DNA of 64,000 nucleotides. Source: Shinella zoogloeoides (GTDB lineage: Bacteria > Pseudomonadota > Alphaproteobacteria > Rhizobiales > Rhizobiaceae). Location: positions 248,001-312,000 of the forward strand of contig NZ_QNUJ01000005.1 of the NCBI RefSeq assembly GCF_003574625.1, in the 5' to 3' direction. The translations under genes were made by a program, and so were the position numbers. Under the pieces are notes generated by a model. It did not search any database, was not told the DNA's origin, and saw only the letters and a program-made list of their open reading frames with translations. Positions 44,484-54,796 of the stretch are shown piece by piece. Position 1 is the first letter of the stretch. Each line of letters begins with the position of its first letter.

Positions 44484-47400
44484 TTAGATCCCGGGCGGCC
44501 GGCGCAGATCCAGCGTCAGCGGGAAGTCCGCCGGCGGTGTTTCCGGCCACAGCGTATAGCCGCCGGCCCTGTGCCCCCAGGGCTCGAACCGCGCCAGCCG
44601 GCGCGCCTCGGCCTCGTTGCCGTTTACCGGGAAGGTGTCATAGTTGCGTCCGCCCGGATGGGCAACGTGGTAAATGCAGCCCCCGATCGCTCTGCGCGAC
44701 CATGTATCATAAATGTCGAAAGTAAGCGGTGTGTTGACGGGCAGCACCGGATGAAGGCCCGAGGCGGGCTGCCATGCCTTGAAGCGAACGCCGGCGATCG
44801 AGACGCCCTTCGTGCCTGTTGACCTCAATGGCATCGGCCTGCCGTTACAGGCGACGGTGTAGCGCTCGGGATTGGCCGTCTCCAGCTTGACCTGCAGGCG
44901 CTCGACGGAACTGTCGACATAGCGCACCGTGCCACCGATGGCGCCCTGCTCACCCATGACATGCCAGGGCTCCAGCGCCTGCCGCAGTTCCAGGTTCGCG
45001 CCCTCGTATTCCACCTCGCCGCAGAAGGGGAAGCGGAATTCGAGCTGGGCGGAGAACCATTCCGGGCGCAGCTCGAAGCCATTCGCCTTGAGGTCGGCGA
45101 GGACGTCGAGGAAATCCTGCCAGACGTAGTGCGGCAGCATGAAGCGGTCGTGCAGCGTGGTGCCCCAGCGCACGAAACCGCCCTGCGCGGGGTTCTGCCA
45201 GAAGCGGGCGATGAGGGCGCGGATGAGGAGCTGCTGGGCAAGGCTCATGCGGGCATTCGGTGGCATCTCGAAACCGCGGAACTCGACGAGGCCGAGGCGG
45301 CCGGTCGGTCCATCCGGCGAGAAGAGCTTGTCAATGCAGATTTCCGAGCGATGCGTGTTGCCGGTGACGTCAGTCAGGAGGTTGCGGAACAGGCGGTCGA
45401 CGAGCCAGGGCAGCGGCGGCTGGCCCTCGCCGGGCGGCGGCACCTGCGAGAGCGCGATTTCCAGCTCGTAGAGCGAATCGTGCCGGGCCTCGTCGATGCG
45501 CGGGGCCTGGCTGGTGGGGCCGATGAAAAGGCCGGAGAAGAGGTAGGAGAGCGAGGGGTGGCGCTGCCAGTGCAGCACGAGGCTCTTCAGGAGGTCCGGG
45601 CGGCGCAGGAACGGGCTGTCGTTCGGGTTGGCGCCGCCGACGACCACATGGTTGCCGCCGCCGGTGCCGGTGTGGCGGCCGTCGATCATGAACTTGTCCG
45701 CGCCGAGGCGGGACTGGCGGGCTTCCTCGTAGATCGCCGTGGTGATGTCGACACAGTCGTCCCACGTCGAGGCCGGGTGGATGTTGACCTCGATGACGCC
45801 GGGATCGGGCGCGACGCGGATGACGTTGAGGCGCTCGTCATGCGGCGGGGCATAGCCCTCGATATGGACCGGCAGGCCGATCGCAGCGGCGGCGCGCTCG
45901 GCGGAGGCGATGAGGTCGAGATACTCTTCGACGCTGACGGTCGGCGGCATGAAGACGCAGAGCCGGCCATCACGCGGCTCGACCGAGATGGCGGTGCGCA
46001 CATAGCCGCCGATCTCGTCGGCGGATTGTGGCACCTGCGGCTGCTGGCCCTTGAAGGGCTGGAAATGTGCGGTTTGCTGCGGGCGGCCCGCGTCCTCCGC
46101 GTAGTCAGGCAGTTCGTCGCGTTCGATGGTGGGGTCCATCGGGTTTATGTAGGGATAGACGGCCGGCGAGAGCCAGGGCAGCGAATTCAGCGGCAGGCGG
46201 TAGCCGACCGGGCTGTCGCCGGGCACGAGGAAGAGGCGGCCCCGGCGGGTCTGCCATTTCTCGCTCGACCATCGGCGGCCGCTGGCGCGGGAATTCCACG
46301 CCTGGACGGGCAGCACATAGCCGGTCGGGCGGGTGAGGCCGCGCTCGAAGACGCGGGCGATGCGGTTGCGCTCCTCGGCGTCCTCCAGCTTCGAGTTGGA
46401 GGGGTCCACGTTGTTGGGAAGATTTGCCTCCTTGACCAGCCATTCGGCGGGGTCCTCGAAGGCGGGCATCACGTTTTCGGCCGGAATGTCGAGTTCGCCG
46501 GCAATCGCGGTGAGGAGCCGGCCGGCGTCGTCTTCCGTCACCGGGCGCGGCGCGCCTTCCTCGGCGATAAGGTCCGGGTTCTGCCATATCGGCTTTCCGT
46601 CGCGCCGCCAGTAGAGCGAGAAAGTCCAGCGCGGCAGGCTTTCGCCGGGATACCACTTGCCCTGCCCGTAATGCAGGAAGCCGCCGGGCGCGAATTTTTC
46701 ACGCAGGCGCCGGATCAGCTGGTCTGCCTTCTCGCGCTTGGTGGGGCCGACGGCGGCGGTGTTCCATTCGGCGGATTCGAAATCGTCGATGGACACGAAG
46801 GTCGGCTCGCCGCCCATGGTGAGGCGCACGTCGTTCTCGGCGAGGACGCCGTCGACCTCACGGCCGAGCGCGTTCAGCGCCTCCCAGCTTTCGTCGGAAA
46901 AGGGCTTGGTGATGCGCGGGTGCTCGGCGACGCGGGTGACCGTCATCGCGAAGTCGAATTCGGTATTCGCTTCGCCGAAATAGCCGCCGCTGATCGGCGC
47001 GGCATTGCGGTAATGCGGGGTGGCGGCGAGCGGGATATGGCTTTCGCCGGTCAGGAGGCCCGAGGTCGGGTCGAGGCCGATCCAGCCGGCGCCGGGAATA
47101 TAGACCTCGCACCAGGCATGAAGGTCGGTGAAGTCCACTTCGGTGCCGGAGGGGCCGTCGAGCGCCTTGAGATCGGGCGTCAGCTGGATGAGGTAGCCGG
47201 AGACGAAGCGGGCGGCGAGGCCGAGATTGCGCAGGATCTGCACGAGCAGCCAGCTTGAATCGCGGCAGGAACCGCGGGCGATGCTCAGTGTCTCCTCGGG
47301 CGATTGCACGCCGGGTTCCATGCGGATGACGTAGCCGATTTCCTGTTGCAGTCGCGCATTGAGGCCGACCACCATGTCGACCGTGCGCTGGCGGGAGCGG

Positions 47401-47804
47401 TCGACGGTCTTCATGAAGGCTTCGAGCGCGGGCGTCAGCGGCTCGGGCGTGCGGTAGATCTTCAGGTCCTCGACGAGGTCGGCCGGATAGTCGAAGGGCC
47501 AGTGCTCGGCCTCCTCCTCCACGAAGAAGTCGAAGGGGTTGTAGACCGTCATGTCGGCGATGAGGTCGACCTCGATCTTCAGTTCCGTCACCGGATCGGG
47601 GAAGACGTAGCGGGCGAGATAGTTGCCGTAGGGATCCTGCTGGAGGTTCACGAAGTGGTTTTCGGGCGTGACCTTCAGCGAATGGCTGATCACCTTGGTC
47701 TTGGAATGCGCCGCCGGCTTCAGCCGGATGATCTGGGGTCCGAGACGGACCGGGTTGTCGTATTTGTAGTGGGTAAGGTGGTAGATGCCGGCCTTGATCG
47801 ACAT
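44484..47804 (-). CDS. Large transglutaminase / DUF2126 protein
   Basis: The product is 1106 aa from the ATG at 47804 (AGGGGA upstream). The N-terminal 300 residues are a bacterial transglutaminase with [20 protein letters not shown], catalytic Cys in [14 protein letters not shown], His in [12 protein letters not shown] and Asp in GLDPTSGL. The remaining 800 residues are the DUF2126 region ([65 protein letters not shown]). The last part resembles carboxylate-amine ligase (GCS2-like) active sites in spirit, suggesting peptide-bond synthesis as well as cleavage. It heads the cluster with the ATP-grasp/alpha-E and small transglutaminase genes. Confidence 0.9.
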   Translation of the reverse strand: MSIKAGIYHLTHYKYDNPVRLGPQIIRLKPAAHSKTKVISHSLKVTPENHFVNLQQDPYGNYLARYVFPDPVTELKIEVDLIADMTVYNPFDFFVEEEAEHWPFDYPADLVEDLKIYRTPEPLTPALEAFMKTVDRSRQRTVDMVVGLNARLQQEIGYVIRMEPGVQSPEETLSIARGSCRDSSWLLVQILRNLGLAARFVSGYLIQLTPDLKALDGPSGTEVDFTDLHAWCEVYIPGAGWIGLDPTSGLLTGESHIPLAATPHYRNAAPISGGYFGEANTEFDFAMTVTRVAEHPRITKPFSDESWEALNALGREVDGVLAENDVRLTMGGEPTFVSIDDFESAEWNTAAVGPTKREKADQLIRRLREKFAPGGFLHYGQGKWYPGESLPRWTFSLYWRRDGKPIWQNPDLIAEEGAPRPVTEDDAGRLLTAIAGELDIPAENVMPAFEDPAEWLVKEANLPNNVDPSNSKLEDAEERNRIARVFERGLTRPTGYVLPVQAWNSRASGRRWSSEKWQTRRGRLFLVPGDSPVGYRLPLNSLPWLSPAVYPYINPMDPTIERDELPDYAEDAGRPQQTAHFQPFKGQQPQVPQSADEIGGYVRTAISVEPRDGRLCVFMPPTVSVEEYLDLIASAERAAAAIGLPVHIEGYAPPHDERLNVIRVAPDPGVIEVNIHPASTWDDCVDITTAIYEEARQSRLGADKFMIDGRHTGTGGGNHVVVGGANPNDSPFLRRPDLLKSLVLHWQRHPSLSYLFSGLFIGPTSQAPRIDEARHDSLYELEIALSQVPPPGEGQPPLPWLVDRLFRNLLTDVTGNTHRSEICIDKLFSPDGPTGRLGLVEFRGFEMPPNARMSLAQQLLIRALIARFWQNPAQGGFVRWGTTLHDRFMLPHYVWQDFLDVLADLKANGFELRPEWFSAQLEFRFPFCGEVEYEGANLELRQALEPWHVMGEQGAIGGTVRYVDSSVERLQVKLETANPERYTVACNGRPMPLRSTGTKGVSIAGVRFKAWQPASGLHPVLPVNTPLTFDIYDTWSRRAIGGCIYHVAHPGGRNYDTFPVNGNEAEARRLARFEPWGHRAGGYTLWPETPPADFPLTLDLRRPPGI

Positions 47805-47933
47805 ACGTGCTGTTTCCCCTCGGTGACGGTCTCGTGCCGTCATCGAGGGGAGTTTGTGCAATGCGAAGACAGATTGCAAGCGCCATCGCGCTTGCTGGCT
47901 CCGATGGGGCGGAATGCCCGTGTCGCCTGGGGC

Positions 47934-48710
47934 TCAGCGGGTTGCCGCGACCAGCGAGAAATGCGCGCCCTGCGGATCGAGGCAATTGACGATCCAGGCG
48001 CCGCCGGGCACTTCCATCGGGTCCATCAGGATCCGCCCGCCGCCGTCCGTCACCCGCCTTATCGCGGCATCCAGCCCCTCGACCACGAAATAGTAGCCCC
48101 AGAAGGGCGGGGCGGGCAGGTCCGCCGGCTTGGTCATCATGCCGCCGATGGCATTGCCACCGCGCACCGCGAAGGTCTGGTAGATGCCCATGCCGCCTTC
48201 CGACATGTCCACGGCCCTGTCCTTCGTCCAGCCGAAGGTCTTTGCGTAGAAGTCCCAGTCGCTGTCGAGGTCGCCGGCCATCAGCTCGTTCCAGCCGATA
48301 TGGCCGGGCGTCATCATGCCGGGCTGCTCAGGGCCTTCGTCCTCGGTGCTGAAGAGCGAGAAGACCGCGCCGTGCGGGTCGGCGGCAACCGCGAAGCGGC
48401 CGACGCCGGGAATGTCCTGCGGCTGGCGATGGACCTGGCCGCCATTGGCGACGATGTCCTTCAGCGTTTTTTCGAGATCGTCGGAGAAGATGTAGCCGAT
48501 CCAGAGCGGCGGCATGCCCTTCGCCTCGGCGGGAATATCCATCAGGCCGGCCACCTGGCTGTCGCCGGCATAGGCGAGGGTGTAGTTCATGCCCGGCATG
48601 CCGGAATCCTTCGTCGTCCAGCCGATGACCGACGCGTAGAAGCGTTCGGCGGCGGACACGTCAGGGGTCATCAGTTCGTACCAGCAGAACCTGCCATAGT
48701 CCTTGTGCAT
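47934..48710 (-). CDS. VOC-family (glyoxalase/bleomycin-resistance fold) two-domain protein
   Basis: The product is 258 aa with two VOC modules: FCWYELMTPDVSAAERFYASVIGW at the start and HIGWNELMAGDLDSDWDFYAKTFGW in the middle. Each is followed by a DPHGAVFSLF or DPQGAHFSLV segment. Two fused VOC domains form one metal-binding pocket. Substrate is unknown. It is 33 bp upstream, in reading direction, of nothing but the intergenic gap before the DUF2126 gene, and follows the DUF899 gene closely, so the pair may be an operon. Confidence 0.82.
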   Translation of the reverse strand: MHKDYGRFCWYELMTPDVSAAERFYASVIGWTTKDSGMPGMNYTLAYAGDSQVAGLMDIPAEAKGMPPLWIGYIFSDDLEKTLKDIVANGGQVHRQPQDIPGVGRFAVAADPHGAVFSLFSTEDEGPEQPGMMTPGHIGWNELMAGDLDSDWDFYAKTFGWTKDRAVDMSEGGMGIYQTFAVRGGNAIGGMMTKPADLPAPPFWGYYFVVEGLDAAIRRVTDGGGRILMDPMEVPGGAWIVNCLDPQGAHFSLVAATR

Positions 48711-48743
48711 CGGTCTTTCCTCTTGTCCGTGGTCGCGGGTTGG

Positions 48744-49478
48744 TCAGTCGCAGCAGGATTGCGCCTTTTGCGCGCCGGTATATTCGTCCTTCCGTTTGAC
48801 GAAACTGAGGGTGCCGGTCTCGTTGCGCCCCTTGGGCGCGCGGTCGAGGATCATCAGCGTGCCGAGCGCCTCCTCGCCGCCACGGGCATAGTCGGAATAG
48901 GTATGATAGACGATGCCGTCCTCATCCTTGAAGAAAGCGCTGAGGCCGGGAAGCTCGTCGTGGGCATCCGCCGCGTCTGTCTCGCGGTAATTGTACATGA
49001 CCTTGCCGCTGGCCAGCTCCTCCTTCGTGAAAGATACGTGGTAGTCGAAGTTGAAATCGCTGCCATGGGAGGAGACCCAAGGGAATTTCCAGCCCATGCG
49101 CTTCCTGTAGGCCTCCAGCTTTTCCAGCGGCGCGCGGGAGACGGCGACCATCGTGACGTCGTGATTGTTGAGATGCGGCAGCATGCCGTCGATATGATCC
49201 GCCATGAAGGAGCAGCCGGGGCAACCGGCTTCCCAATCCGGGCCATACATGAAGTGGTAGACGATGAGCTGGCTGCGGCCGTCGAAGAGGTCCGCCAACG
49301 TTTTGCGGCCTTGCGGCGTCTCGAAGGTATAGGTCTTGTCGACCTTGACCCAGGGAAGGGCGAGGCGCTCGGCGCGCACCTTGTCGCGCAGCCTGGTTTC
49401 CTCCTTCTCCAGGGCCAGCAGGGTCTTGCGGGCGTTCAGCCACGTCTCCCGGGATACGATATCGTGGTTCGGTCTCAT
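48744..49478 (-). CDS. DUF899-family thioredoxin-like protein
   Basis: The product is 244 aa from the ATG at 49478, set by AAGGAGGAG. It has the family pattern RLALPWVKVDKTYTFETPQG, LIVYHFMYGPDWEAGCPGCS with a CPGC redox-type pair, VSRAPLEKLEAYRKRMGWKF and DLLP-like DELPGLSAFFKDEDG. The function of DUF899 proteins is not established; a thioredoxin fold with two Cys suggests redox or thiol chemistry. A C-terminal CC pair (SCCD) is an extra feature. It is followed 33 bp later by the VOC gene. Confidence 0.82.
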   Translation of the reverse strand: MRPNHDIVSRETWLNARKTLLALEKEETRLRDKVRAERLALPWVKVDKTYTFETPQGRKTLADLFDGRSQLIVYHFMYGPDWEAGCPGCSFMADHIDGMLPHLNNHDVTMVAVSRAPLEKLEAYRKRMGWKFPWVSSHGSDFNFDYHVSFTKEELASGKVMYNYRETDAADAHDELPGLSAFFKDEDGIVYHTYSDYARGGEEALGTLMILDRAPKGRNETGTLSFVKRKDEYTGAQKAQSCCD

Positions 49479-49592
49479 GCTCGGAACTCCTCCTTCACGG
49501 GCTTTCGACAAATGAGTTGGTATCAACATTTATCGTGGATGTCAAAGCGGCGCTTATCGGATGGGCGGCAGAGGATGGAGGAGTGGGGAAGG

Positions 49593-49612
49593 AAAAGCCC
49601 GCATCGGCGGGC
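49593..49612 (-). terminator. Rho-independent terminator of ilvD
   Basis: On the minus strand a 6-bp GC stem (GCCCGC / GCGGGC, 49597-49602 with 49607-49612) with an ATCG-type loop is followed by TTTT. It lies about 50 bp after the ilvD stop. The flanking AAA/TTT also make it usable on the plus strand. Confidence 0.7.
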
Positions 49613-49662
49613 TTTCGGAAACAGGCGCGGGCGCAGCCTCCTGGCCGCGCCCGGCGGACTGC

Positions 49663-51498
49663 TTATTCCGGCAGGATGCGAACGGCGCCCTTGTCGGCGC
49701 TGGCGGCGAAGGCGGCATAGGCCTTGAGCGCCGTCGTGACATTGCGCCTGCGTGGCGCAGCCGGCTTCCAGCCGAGCTTGTCCTGCTCGGCGCGGCGAAC
49801 GGCCAGCTCCTCTTGCGAAACCGCAAGGTTGATGGTGCGGTTCGGGATGTCGATCTCGATCAGGTCGCCCTGGCGCACGAGGCCGATGGCGCCGCCCTGC
49901 GCGGCTTCCGGCGAGGCGTGGCCGATGGACAGGCCCGAGGTGCCGCCGGAGAAGCGGCCGTCGGTGATGAGCGCGCAGGCCTTGCCGAGGCCCTTCGACT
50001 TCAGGTAGCTCGTCGGATAGAGCATTTCCTGCATGCCGGGGCCGCCCTTCGGGCCTTCGTAGCGGATGACGACGACGTCGCCGGCCTTCACCTCGCCGCC
50101 GAGGATGCCCTTGACGGCCGCGTCCTGGCTTTCGAAGACAACGGCGGGGCCGGAGAATTTCAGGATCGATTCATCGACGCCGGCCGTCTTCACGATGCAG
50201 CCGTCCAGCGCGATGTTGCCGGAGAGGACGGCAAGGCCGCCATCCTTGGAGAACGGATGTTCGACGGAGCGGATGACGCCCTTCTCGCCGTCGGTGTCGA
50301 GCTCGTCCCAGCGCGCTTCCTGGCTGAAGGCGACCTGGGTGGGGATGCCGCCCGGTGCCGCGCGGAAGAAGGTGCGGACCGTCTCGCTGCTGGTGCGGGT
50401 GATGTCCCAGCGGTCGATGGCGTCGCCCAGCGTCTCGGCATGCACGGTCGGCGTGTCGCGGTGGAGCAAGCCCCCGCGGTCGAGCTCGCCGAGGATGCGC
50501 ATGATGCCGCCAGCGCGGTGCACGTCTTCCATGTGCACGTCCTGCTTGGCGGGCGCGACCTTGGAGAGGCACGGCACCCTGCGCGACAGCTGGTCGATGT
50601 CGTCGAGGTCGAAATCGATGCCGCCTTCATGGGCGGCGGCGAGGATGTGGAGAACGGTATTGGTCGAGCCGCCCATGGCGATATCGAGCGACATGGCGTT
50701 CTCGAAGGCCTTCTTGTTGGCGACCGAGCGCGGCAGGATGCTCTCGTCGTTCTGCTCGTAGTAGCGGCGGGCGAGATCGACGATCAGGTGGCCGGCCTCG
50801 ACGAAGAGGCGCTTGCGGTCGGCATGGGTGGCCAGCGTCGAGCCGTTGCCCGGCAGCGACAGGCCGAGGGCTTCGGTCAGACAGTTCATCGAGTTGGCCG
50901 TGAACATGCCCGAGCAGGAGCCGCAGGTCGGGCAGGCGGAGCGCTCGATGGCCTTGACGTCGTCGTCGGAGATTTTGTCGTCGGCGGCGGCGACCATGGC
51001 GTCGACGAGGTCGAGCGCGTGGGTCTTGCCGTGGAGGACGACCTTGCCGGCCTCCATCGGGCCGCCGGAGACGAAGACGGCGGGGATGTTGAGGCGCATG
51101 GCGGCATTCAGCATGCCGGGCGTGATCTTGTCGCAGTTGGAGATGCAGACCATGGCGTCGGCGCAATGCGCATTGACCATGTATTCGACCGAGTCGGCGA
51201 TGATCTCGCGGCTCGGCAGCGAATAGAGCATGCCGTCATGGCCCATGGCGATGCCGTCGTCGACGGCGATCGTGTTGAATTCCTTGGCGACGCCGCCGGC
51301 AGCCTCGATCTCGCGCGCGACGAGCTGGCCGAGGTCCTTGAGATGGACGTGGCCAGGCACGAACTGGGTGAAGGAGTTCACCACCGCGATAATCGGCTTT
51401 CCGAAATCCGAGTCCTTCATGCCGGTCGCGCGCCAGAGGCCGCGGGCGCCGGCCATGTTGCGGCCGTGGGTGGTGGTTCGGGAGCGATATGCGGGCAT
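49663..51498 (-). CDS. ilvD: Dihydroxy-acid dehydratase
   Basis: The product is 611 aa from the ATG at 51498 (GAGGAATTGACC upstream). The iron-sulfur Cys residues are in [13 protein letters not shown] and [19 protein letters not shown]; other conserved stretches are [29 protein letters not shown] and [20 protein letters not shown]. It converts dihydroxy-isovalerate and dihydroxy-methylvalerate to the keto acids for valine, leucine and isoleucine. It is a single-gene unit. It diverges from the GntR gene. Confidence 0.95.
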   Translation of the reverse strand: MPAYRSRTTTHGRNMAGARGLWRATGMKDSDFGKPIIAVVNSFTQFVPGHVHLKDLGQLVAREIEAAGGVAKEFNTIAVDDGIAMGHDGMLYSLPSREIIADSVEYMVNAHCADAMVCISNCDKITPGMLNAAMRLNIPAVFVSGGPMEAGKVVLHGKTHALDLVDAMVAAADDKISDDDVKAIERSACPTCGSCSGMFTANSMNCLTEALGLSLPGNGSTLATHADRKRLFVEAGHLIVDLARRYYEQNDESILPRSVANKKAFENAMSLDIAMGGSTNTVLHILAAAHEGGIDFDLDDIDQLSRRVPCLSKVAPAKQDVHMEDVHRAGGIMRILGELDRGGLLHRDTPTVHAETLGDAIDRWDITRTSSETVRTFFRAAPGGIPTQVAFSQEARWDELDTDGEKGVIRSVEHPFSKDGGLAVLSGNIALDGCIVKTAGVDESILKFSGPAVVFESQDAAVKGILGGEVKAGDVVVIRYEGPKGGPGMQEMLYPTSYLKSKGLGKACALITDGRFSGGTSGLSIGHASPEAAQGGAIGLVRQGDLIEIDIPNRTINLAVSQEELAVRRAEQDKLGWKPAAPRRRNVTTALKAYAAFAASADKGAVRILPE

Positions 51499-51715
51499 GG
51501 TCAATTCCTCGAGATGGACGCGGCTTGCATATGGGCCGGAAAGGGCCGGATTGCGAGCCTCAGCAAGGTTCCCTAACGCAAAACGCCCCGCGCGTCACGA
51601 AAGGAATGGAGATTTTTTGGCCGTGCGGCGCAATTTCCTTGCCTGTTCCTCGCTGGCCATGCAGGGGCGGACATGACCGTTGTCGGCACAGTGCATTCGT
51701 GCCATGGTCCGCGCC

Positions 51716-52741
51716 ATGAACGGCACGGCACAGGTTTTGGCGGAAGAGGCGGAGAGCGGGCTCGACAGGAGCCCGCTCTACCTGCGCATCCGCGACGTGC
51801 TGGCGGAGGCTATCGCCTCCGGGCGCCTGCCGAAGGGCGCGCTTTTGCTGGAGGGGCCGGTTGCCGGCCTCTTCGCCTCGACGCGAACGCCTGTTCGCCA
51901 GGCCTTCGCGCTGCTGGAGGAGGCGGGGGCGATCCGCCGCTTCGACGGGCGCGGTTTCCTCGTGGGGCAGGGGCGGAGCGGACCGAAGCGCGTGGCGCTG
52001 ACGGCGGAGATGCTCGGCCTCGGCGAGGAGGCGCCGGCCCTGCGCAAGGCACCGGGCTGGGAGGCGATCTATGAGAGCCTTGAGCGGGAGATGGTGCATC
52101 TTTCCGTCTTCGGCCGCCACCGGATCAACGAGGTGGAACTGGCGCGCGCCCGCGGCGTCGGCCGGCAGGTGGCGCGCGATGCGCTGACCCGGCTGGAGGC
52201 GCTCGGCATCGTCGAGAAGGACGAGCGCATGCGCTGGACGCTGGTGCCGCTCGACGAGCAGCGCATGCGCGACCTGCACGATATCCGCGTGTCGCTGGAG
52301 CCGCTGGCGCTGGTGCGCGCCGCGCCCTTCCTTCCCCCCGCCGAACGCAGGGCGATGACGGAGCGGCTGGAGGAGGCGCTGGCGGTCTATCCGGACCTGT
52401 CCGTGGAGGCGATGGACGATCTCGAGACGGATCTCCACATTACCTGCCTCGGCTACTGCCCGAACCGGGAGCTGCTGATCGCGCTGCGCCGCGCCCGCTT
52501 CATGCTGAATGTCAGCAAGCATATCATCGGCGTCTCGCACCGCATGCCGGCCGACGAGCCCTTCATCGCCGAGCATCTGGCGGTGTTCCGGGCGCTCGAC
52601 GTGGACGACAGCGCACGGGCAGCCGAGACGCTGCGCCATCATATCGCCGTTTCGCTCCCCAAGGTTATCGGGCGCGTTGCGGAACTGCGGGAGGCGCACC
52701 GGCCGGACATGCCGGCCTATGCGACGCCCGCCAGCCGCTGA
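51716..52741 (+). CDS. GntR-family regulator with two winged helices and FCD domain
   Basis: The product is 341 aa if the ATG at 51716 is used; no strong ribosome site decides between it and in-frame starts at 51704 and 51680. A first winged helix (LAEAIASGRLPKGALLLEGPVA, STRTPVRQAFALLEEAGAIRRF) is followed by a second one (RHRINEVELARARGVGRQVARDALTRLEALGIVEKDE). A FCD-type helical ligand domain follows (MRDLHDIRVSLEPLALVRAA, HLAVFRALDVDDSARAAETLRHHI). Most FadR/GntR proteins have one winged helix. It is followed 10 bp later by a VOC gene and is probably its operon partner. Confidence 0.82.
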   Translation: MNGTAQVLAEEAESGLDRSPLYLRIRDVLAEAIASGRLPKGALLLEGPVAGLFASTRTPVRQAFALLEEAGAIRRFDGRGFLVGQGRSGPKRVALTAEMLGLGEEAPALRKAPGWEAIYESLEREMVHLSVFGRHRINEVELARARGVGRQVARDALTRLEALGIVEKDERMRWTLVPLDEQRMRDLHDIRVSLEPLALVRAAPFLPPAERRAMTERLEEALAVYPDLSVEAMDDLETDLHITCLGYCPNRELLIALRRARFMLNVSKHIIGVSHRMPADEPFIAEHLAVFRALDVDDSARAAETLRHHIAVSLPKVIGRVAELREAHRPDMPAYATPASR

Positions 52742-52751
52742 GGAGCGTGCC

Positions 52752-53105
52752 ATGAAGGTCAACCGCATCGTCGCCAATATCGAGACGGCAGATCCCGCGG
52801 TGGTCGCCCGCTTCTATGAAGAGGTGCTCGGGCTGAGGCTCCTGATGGACCATGGCTGGATCGCCACCTACGGCACCGATGGCACCATGCCGCTTCAGGT
52901 GAGCTTTGCCTCGGAGGGAGGCTCGGGCACGCCGGTGCCCGGCCTCTCCATCGAGGTGGACGATCTGGAGACGGTCCATGCGGCCGTCGTGAAGGGCGGC
53001 TATCCGGTCGAATACGGGCCCGCCGACGAGCCATGGGGCGTGCGGCGCTTCTTCGTGCGCGATCCGGCCGGCACGCTCGTCAATGTCCTCATGCACACGG
53101 GCTGA
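52752..53105 (+). CDS. Single-domain VOC-family protein
   Basis: The product is 117 aa with the VOC pattern VNRIVANIETADPAVVARFYEEVLGL, IEVDDLETVHAAVVKGGYPVEYGPADEPWGVRRFFVRDPAGTLVNVLMH. GAGGAG overlaps the stop of the GntR gene and lies 6 bp before the ATG. It may be a glyoxalase or a dioxygenase-like sugar-acid enzyme. It converges directly with the UxaA gene; the two stop codons abut (TGATCA). Confidence 0.8.
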   Translation: MKVNRIVANIETADPAVVARFYEEVLGLRLLMDHGWIATYGTDGTMPLQVSFASEGGSGTPVPGLSIEVDDLETVHAAVVKGGYPVEYGPADEPWGVRRFFVRDPAGTLVNVLMHTG

Positions 53106-54635
53106 TCAGGTGATCGCGCCGACCTGCCAGGGCACGAATTCGTTGTCGCCGTAATCGAAGGCCTCGCTCGCCGTCTTGCGGCCGGAAGCGGTCTCGATGA
53201 CGAATTCGAAGATGCGGCGGCCGGCCTCCTCGATGGTCTCGGTGCCGTCGACGATGGTGCCGCAGTTGATGTCCATGTCCTCCCGGATGTGCTCGTACAT
53301 CGGCGTGTTGGTGGCGATCTTGATGCAGGGCGCGGGCTTGTAGCCGGAGACGGAGCCGCGGCCCGTGGTGAAGGCGACGAGGTTGCAGCCGCCGGCGATC
53401 TGGCCGGTCACGGCAGCCGGGTCGTAGCCGGGTGTGTCCATGAAGACGAAGCCCGGTTCCGTCACCGCCTCGGCATATTCGTAGACGGCATTGAGCGGCA
53501 TGGAGCCGCCCTTGGCGACCGCGCCGAGCGACTTTTCGAGGATGGTCGTCAGGCCCCCGGCCTTGTTGCCATGCGAGGGGTTGTTGTTGAGTTCGGCATC
53601 GTTCTTCGCCGTATAGTCTCGCCACCAATCGATGCGCGACAGCAGCTTTTCAGCGACCTCCGGCCGGGCGGCCCTGCGGGTGAGGAGATGTTCTGCACCG
53701 TAGATCTCCGGCGTCTCGGAAAGCACGGTCGTCGCGCCTTCCTTGACCAGAAGGTCGGAGGCGACGCCGAGCGCCGGGTTGGCGGAGATGCCGGAATAGC
53801 CGTCCGAGCCGCCGCATTCGAGCGCCAGCTTGATGCCGGACAGCGACTGTGGCGTGCGGCGGATGCGGCCGACATCCGGCAGCATGTCGTCGATCATCTC
53901 GCAGGCCGCCTCGATGGTCCTGCGCGTGCCGCCCTGGTTCTGGATCATCATGGTGCGGAAGGTCTTGCCTTCCTCCAGCCCCGCCTCCTCGACGAGCGGG
54001 CCGTATTGAAAGGTCTCGCAGCCGAGGCCGATCATCAGGATGCCGCCGAAATTGGGGTTGCGGGCATAGCCCTTGAAGGTGCGGGTGAGAATACGCCCGC
54101 CTTCGGATTTCAGGTTCAGCGCGCAGCCGCCGCCATAGGTCAGCGCCACGACGCCGTCGATATTGTCGTGGCCCGTCTCGCGGAATCGGCGGGCATAGTG
54201 CTCCGCCACGTAGCGCGAGACGGTGGCGGAACAGTTCACCGTCGAAAGGATGCCGATATAGTTGCGCGTGCCGATGCGCCCGTTGCCGCGGTCATAGCCC
54301 TCGAAGGTGCGGCGCTCAACCTCCGGCACCATGACGGGCGGGGCGTTGTCGACGCAGAATTCATGCTTCAGTTCGACGTCGAGTATGGCGAGGTTCTGCA
54401 GGTGCACGTGCTCGCCGGGGCGGATCGCCCGCGTCGCATAGCCGATGATCTGGCCGTATTTCAGCACCGGCGCGCCTTCCGCGATGGGCGCGATGGCGAC
54501 CTTGTGGCCGCGCGGGATGCGCTCGGCGGCGGCAACGCCGTTCACCAGCGCACGGCCGGCATCGACATTGGCCGGCACCACGCCGACATTGTCTTTCGGG
54601 TTGAGGACGAGCACGGCGGGCAGGTCGGCAAGCAT
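53106..54635 (-). CDS. UxaA-family altronate/galactarate dehydratase
   Basis: The product is 509 aa from the ATG at 54635 (CAGGAG upstream). An N-terminal SAF domain (residues 1 to about 75, HKVAIAPIAEGAPVLKYGQIIG) is followed by the UxaA/GarD catalytic region: RGNGRIGTRNYIGILSTVNCSATV, YGGGCALN, NPNFGGILMIGLGCE, LALECGGSDGYSGISANPALG, and DTPGYDPAAVTGQIAGGCNL. These iron-dependent enzymes dehydrate altronate, galactarate or related acids. It is divergent from dgoR and near dgoD, so its substrate is probably a sugar acid linked to galactonate or galactarate use. Confidence 0.85.
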   Translation of the reverse strand: MLADLPAVLVLNPKDNVGVVPANVDAGRALVNGVAAAERIPRGHKVAIAPIAEGAPVLKYGQIIGYATRAIRPGEHVHLQNLAILDVELKHEFCVDNAPPVMVPEVERRTFEGYDRGNGRIGTRNYIGILSTVNCSATVSRYVAEHYARRFRETGHDNIDGVVALTYGGGCALNLKSEGGRILTRTFKGYARNPNFGGILMIGLGCETFQYGPLVEEAGLEEGKTFRTMMIQNQGGTRRTIEAACEMIDDMLPDVGRIRRTPQSLSGIKLALECGGSDGYSGISANPALGVASDLLVKEGATTVLSETPEIYGAEHLLTRRAARPEVAEKLLSRIDWWRDYTAKNDAELNNNPSHGNKAGGLTTILEKSLGAVAKGGSMPLNAVYEYAEAVTEPGFVFMDTPGYDPAAVTGQIAGGCNLVAFTTGRGSVSGYKPAPCIKIATNTPMYEHIREDMDINCGTIVDGTETIEEAGRRIFEFVIETASGRKTASEAFDYGDNEFVPWQVGAIT

Positions 54636-54740
54636 GGCGGCTCCTGAAAGTGGGACCGGCGCATTATGCACTCTGTCGGCAGAAGTCAATATTCGGAAAA
54701 TATCTTGGCCGGAAAGGCGGAGGCGTGGTCTTTGCCTTCA

Positions 54741-54772
54741 ATTTGTCGTATAATTCAGAAGATTTGTACGAT
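54741..54772. promoter_or_regulatory. Paired direct repeats in the dgoR/UxaA intergenic region
   Basis: ATTTGTCGTAT (54741-54751) and ATTTGTACGAT (54762-54772) are near-identical and their starts are exactly 21 bp apart, two turns of the helix. They lie 25-56 bp before the dgoR GTG and about 105 bp from the divergent UxaA start. FadR-type GntR regulators bind TNGT-type half sites, so these are candidate DgoR sites. Confidence 0.45.
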
Positions 54773-54796
54773 GATTTAGCGCGAGGTGGAGGCAAG

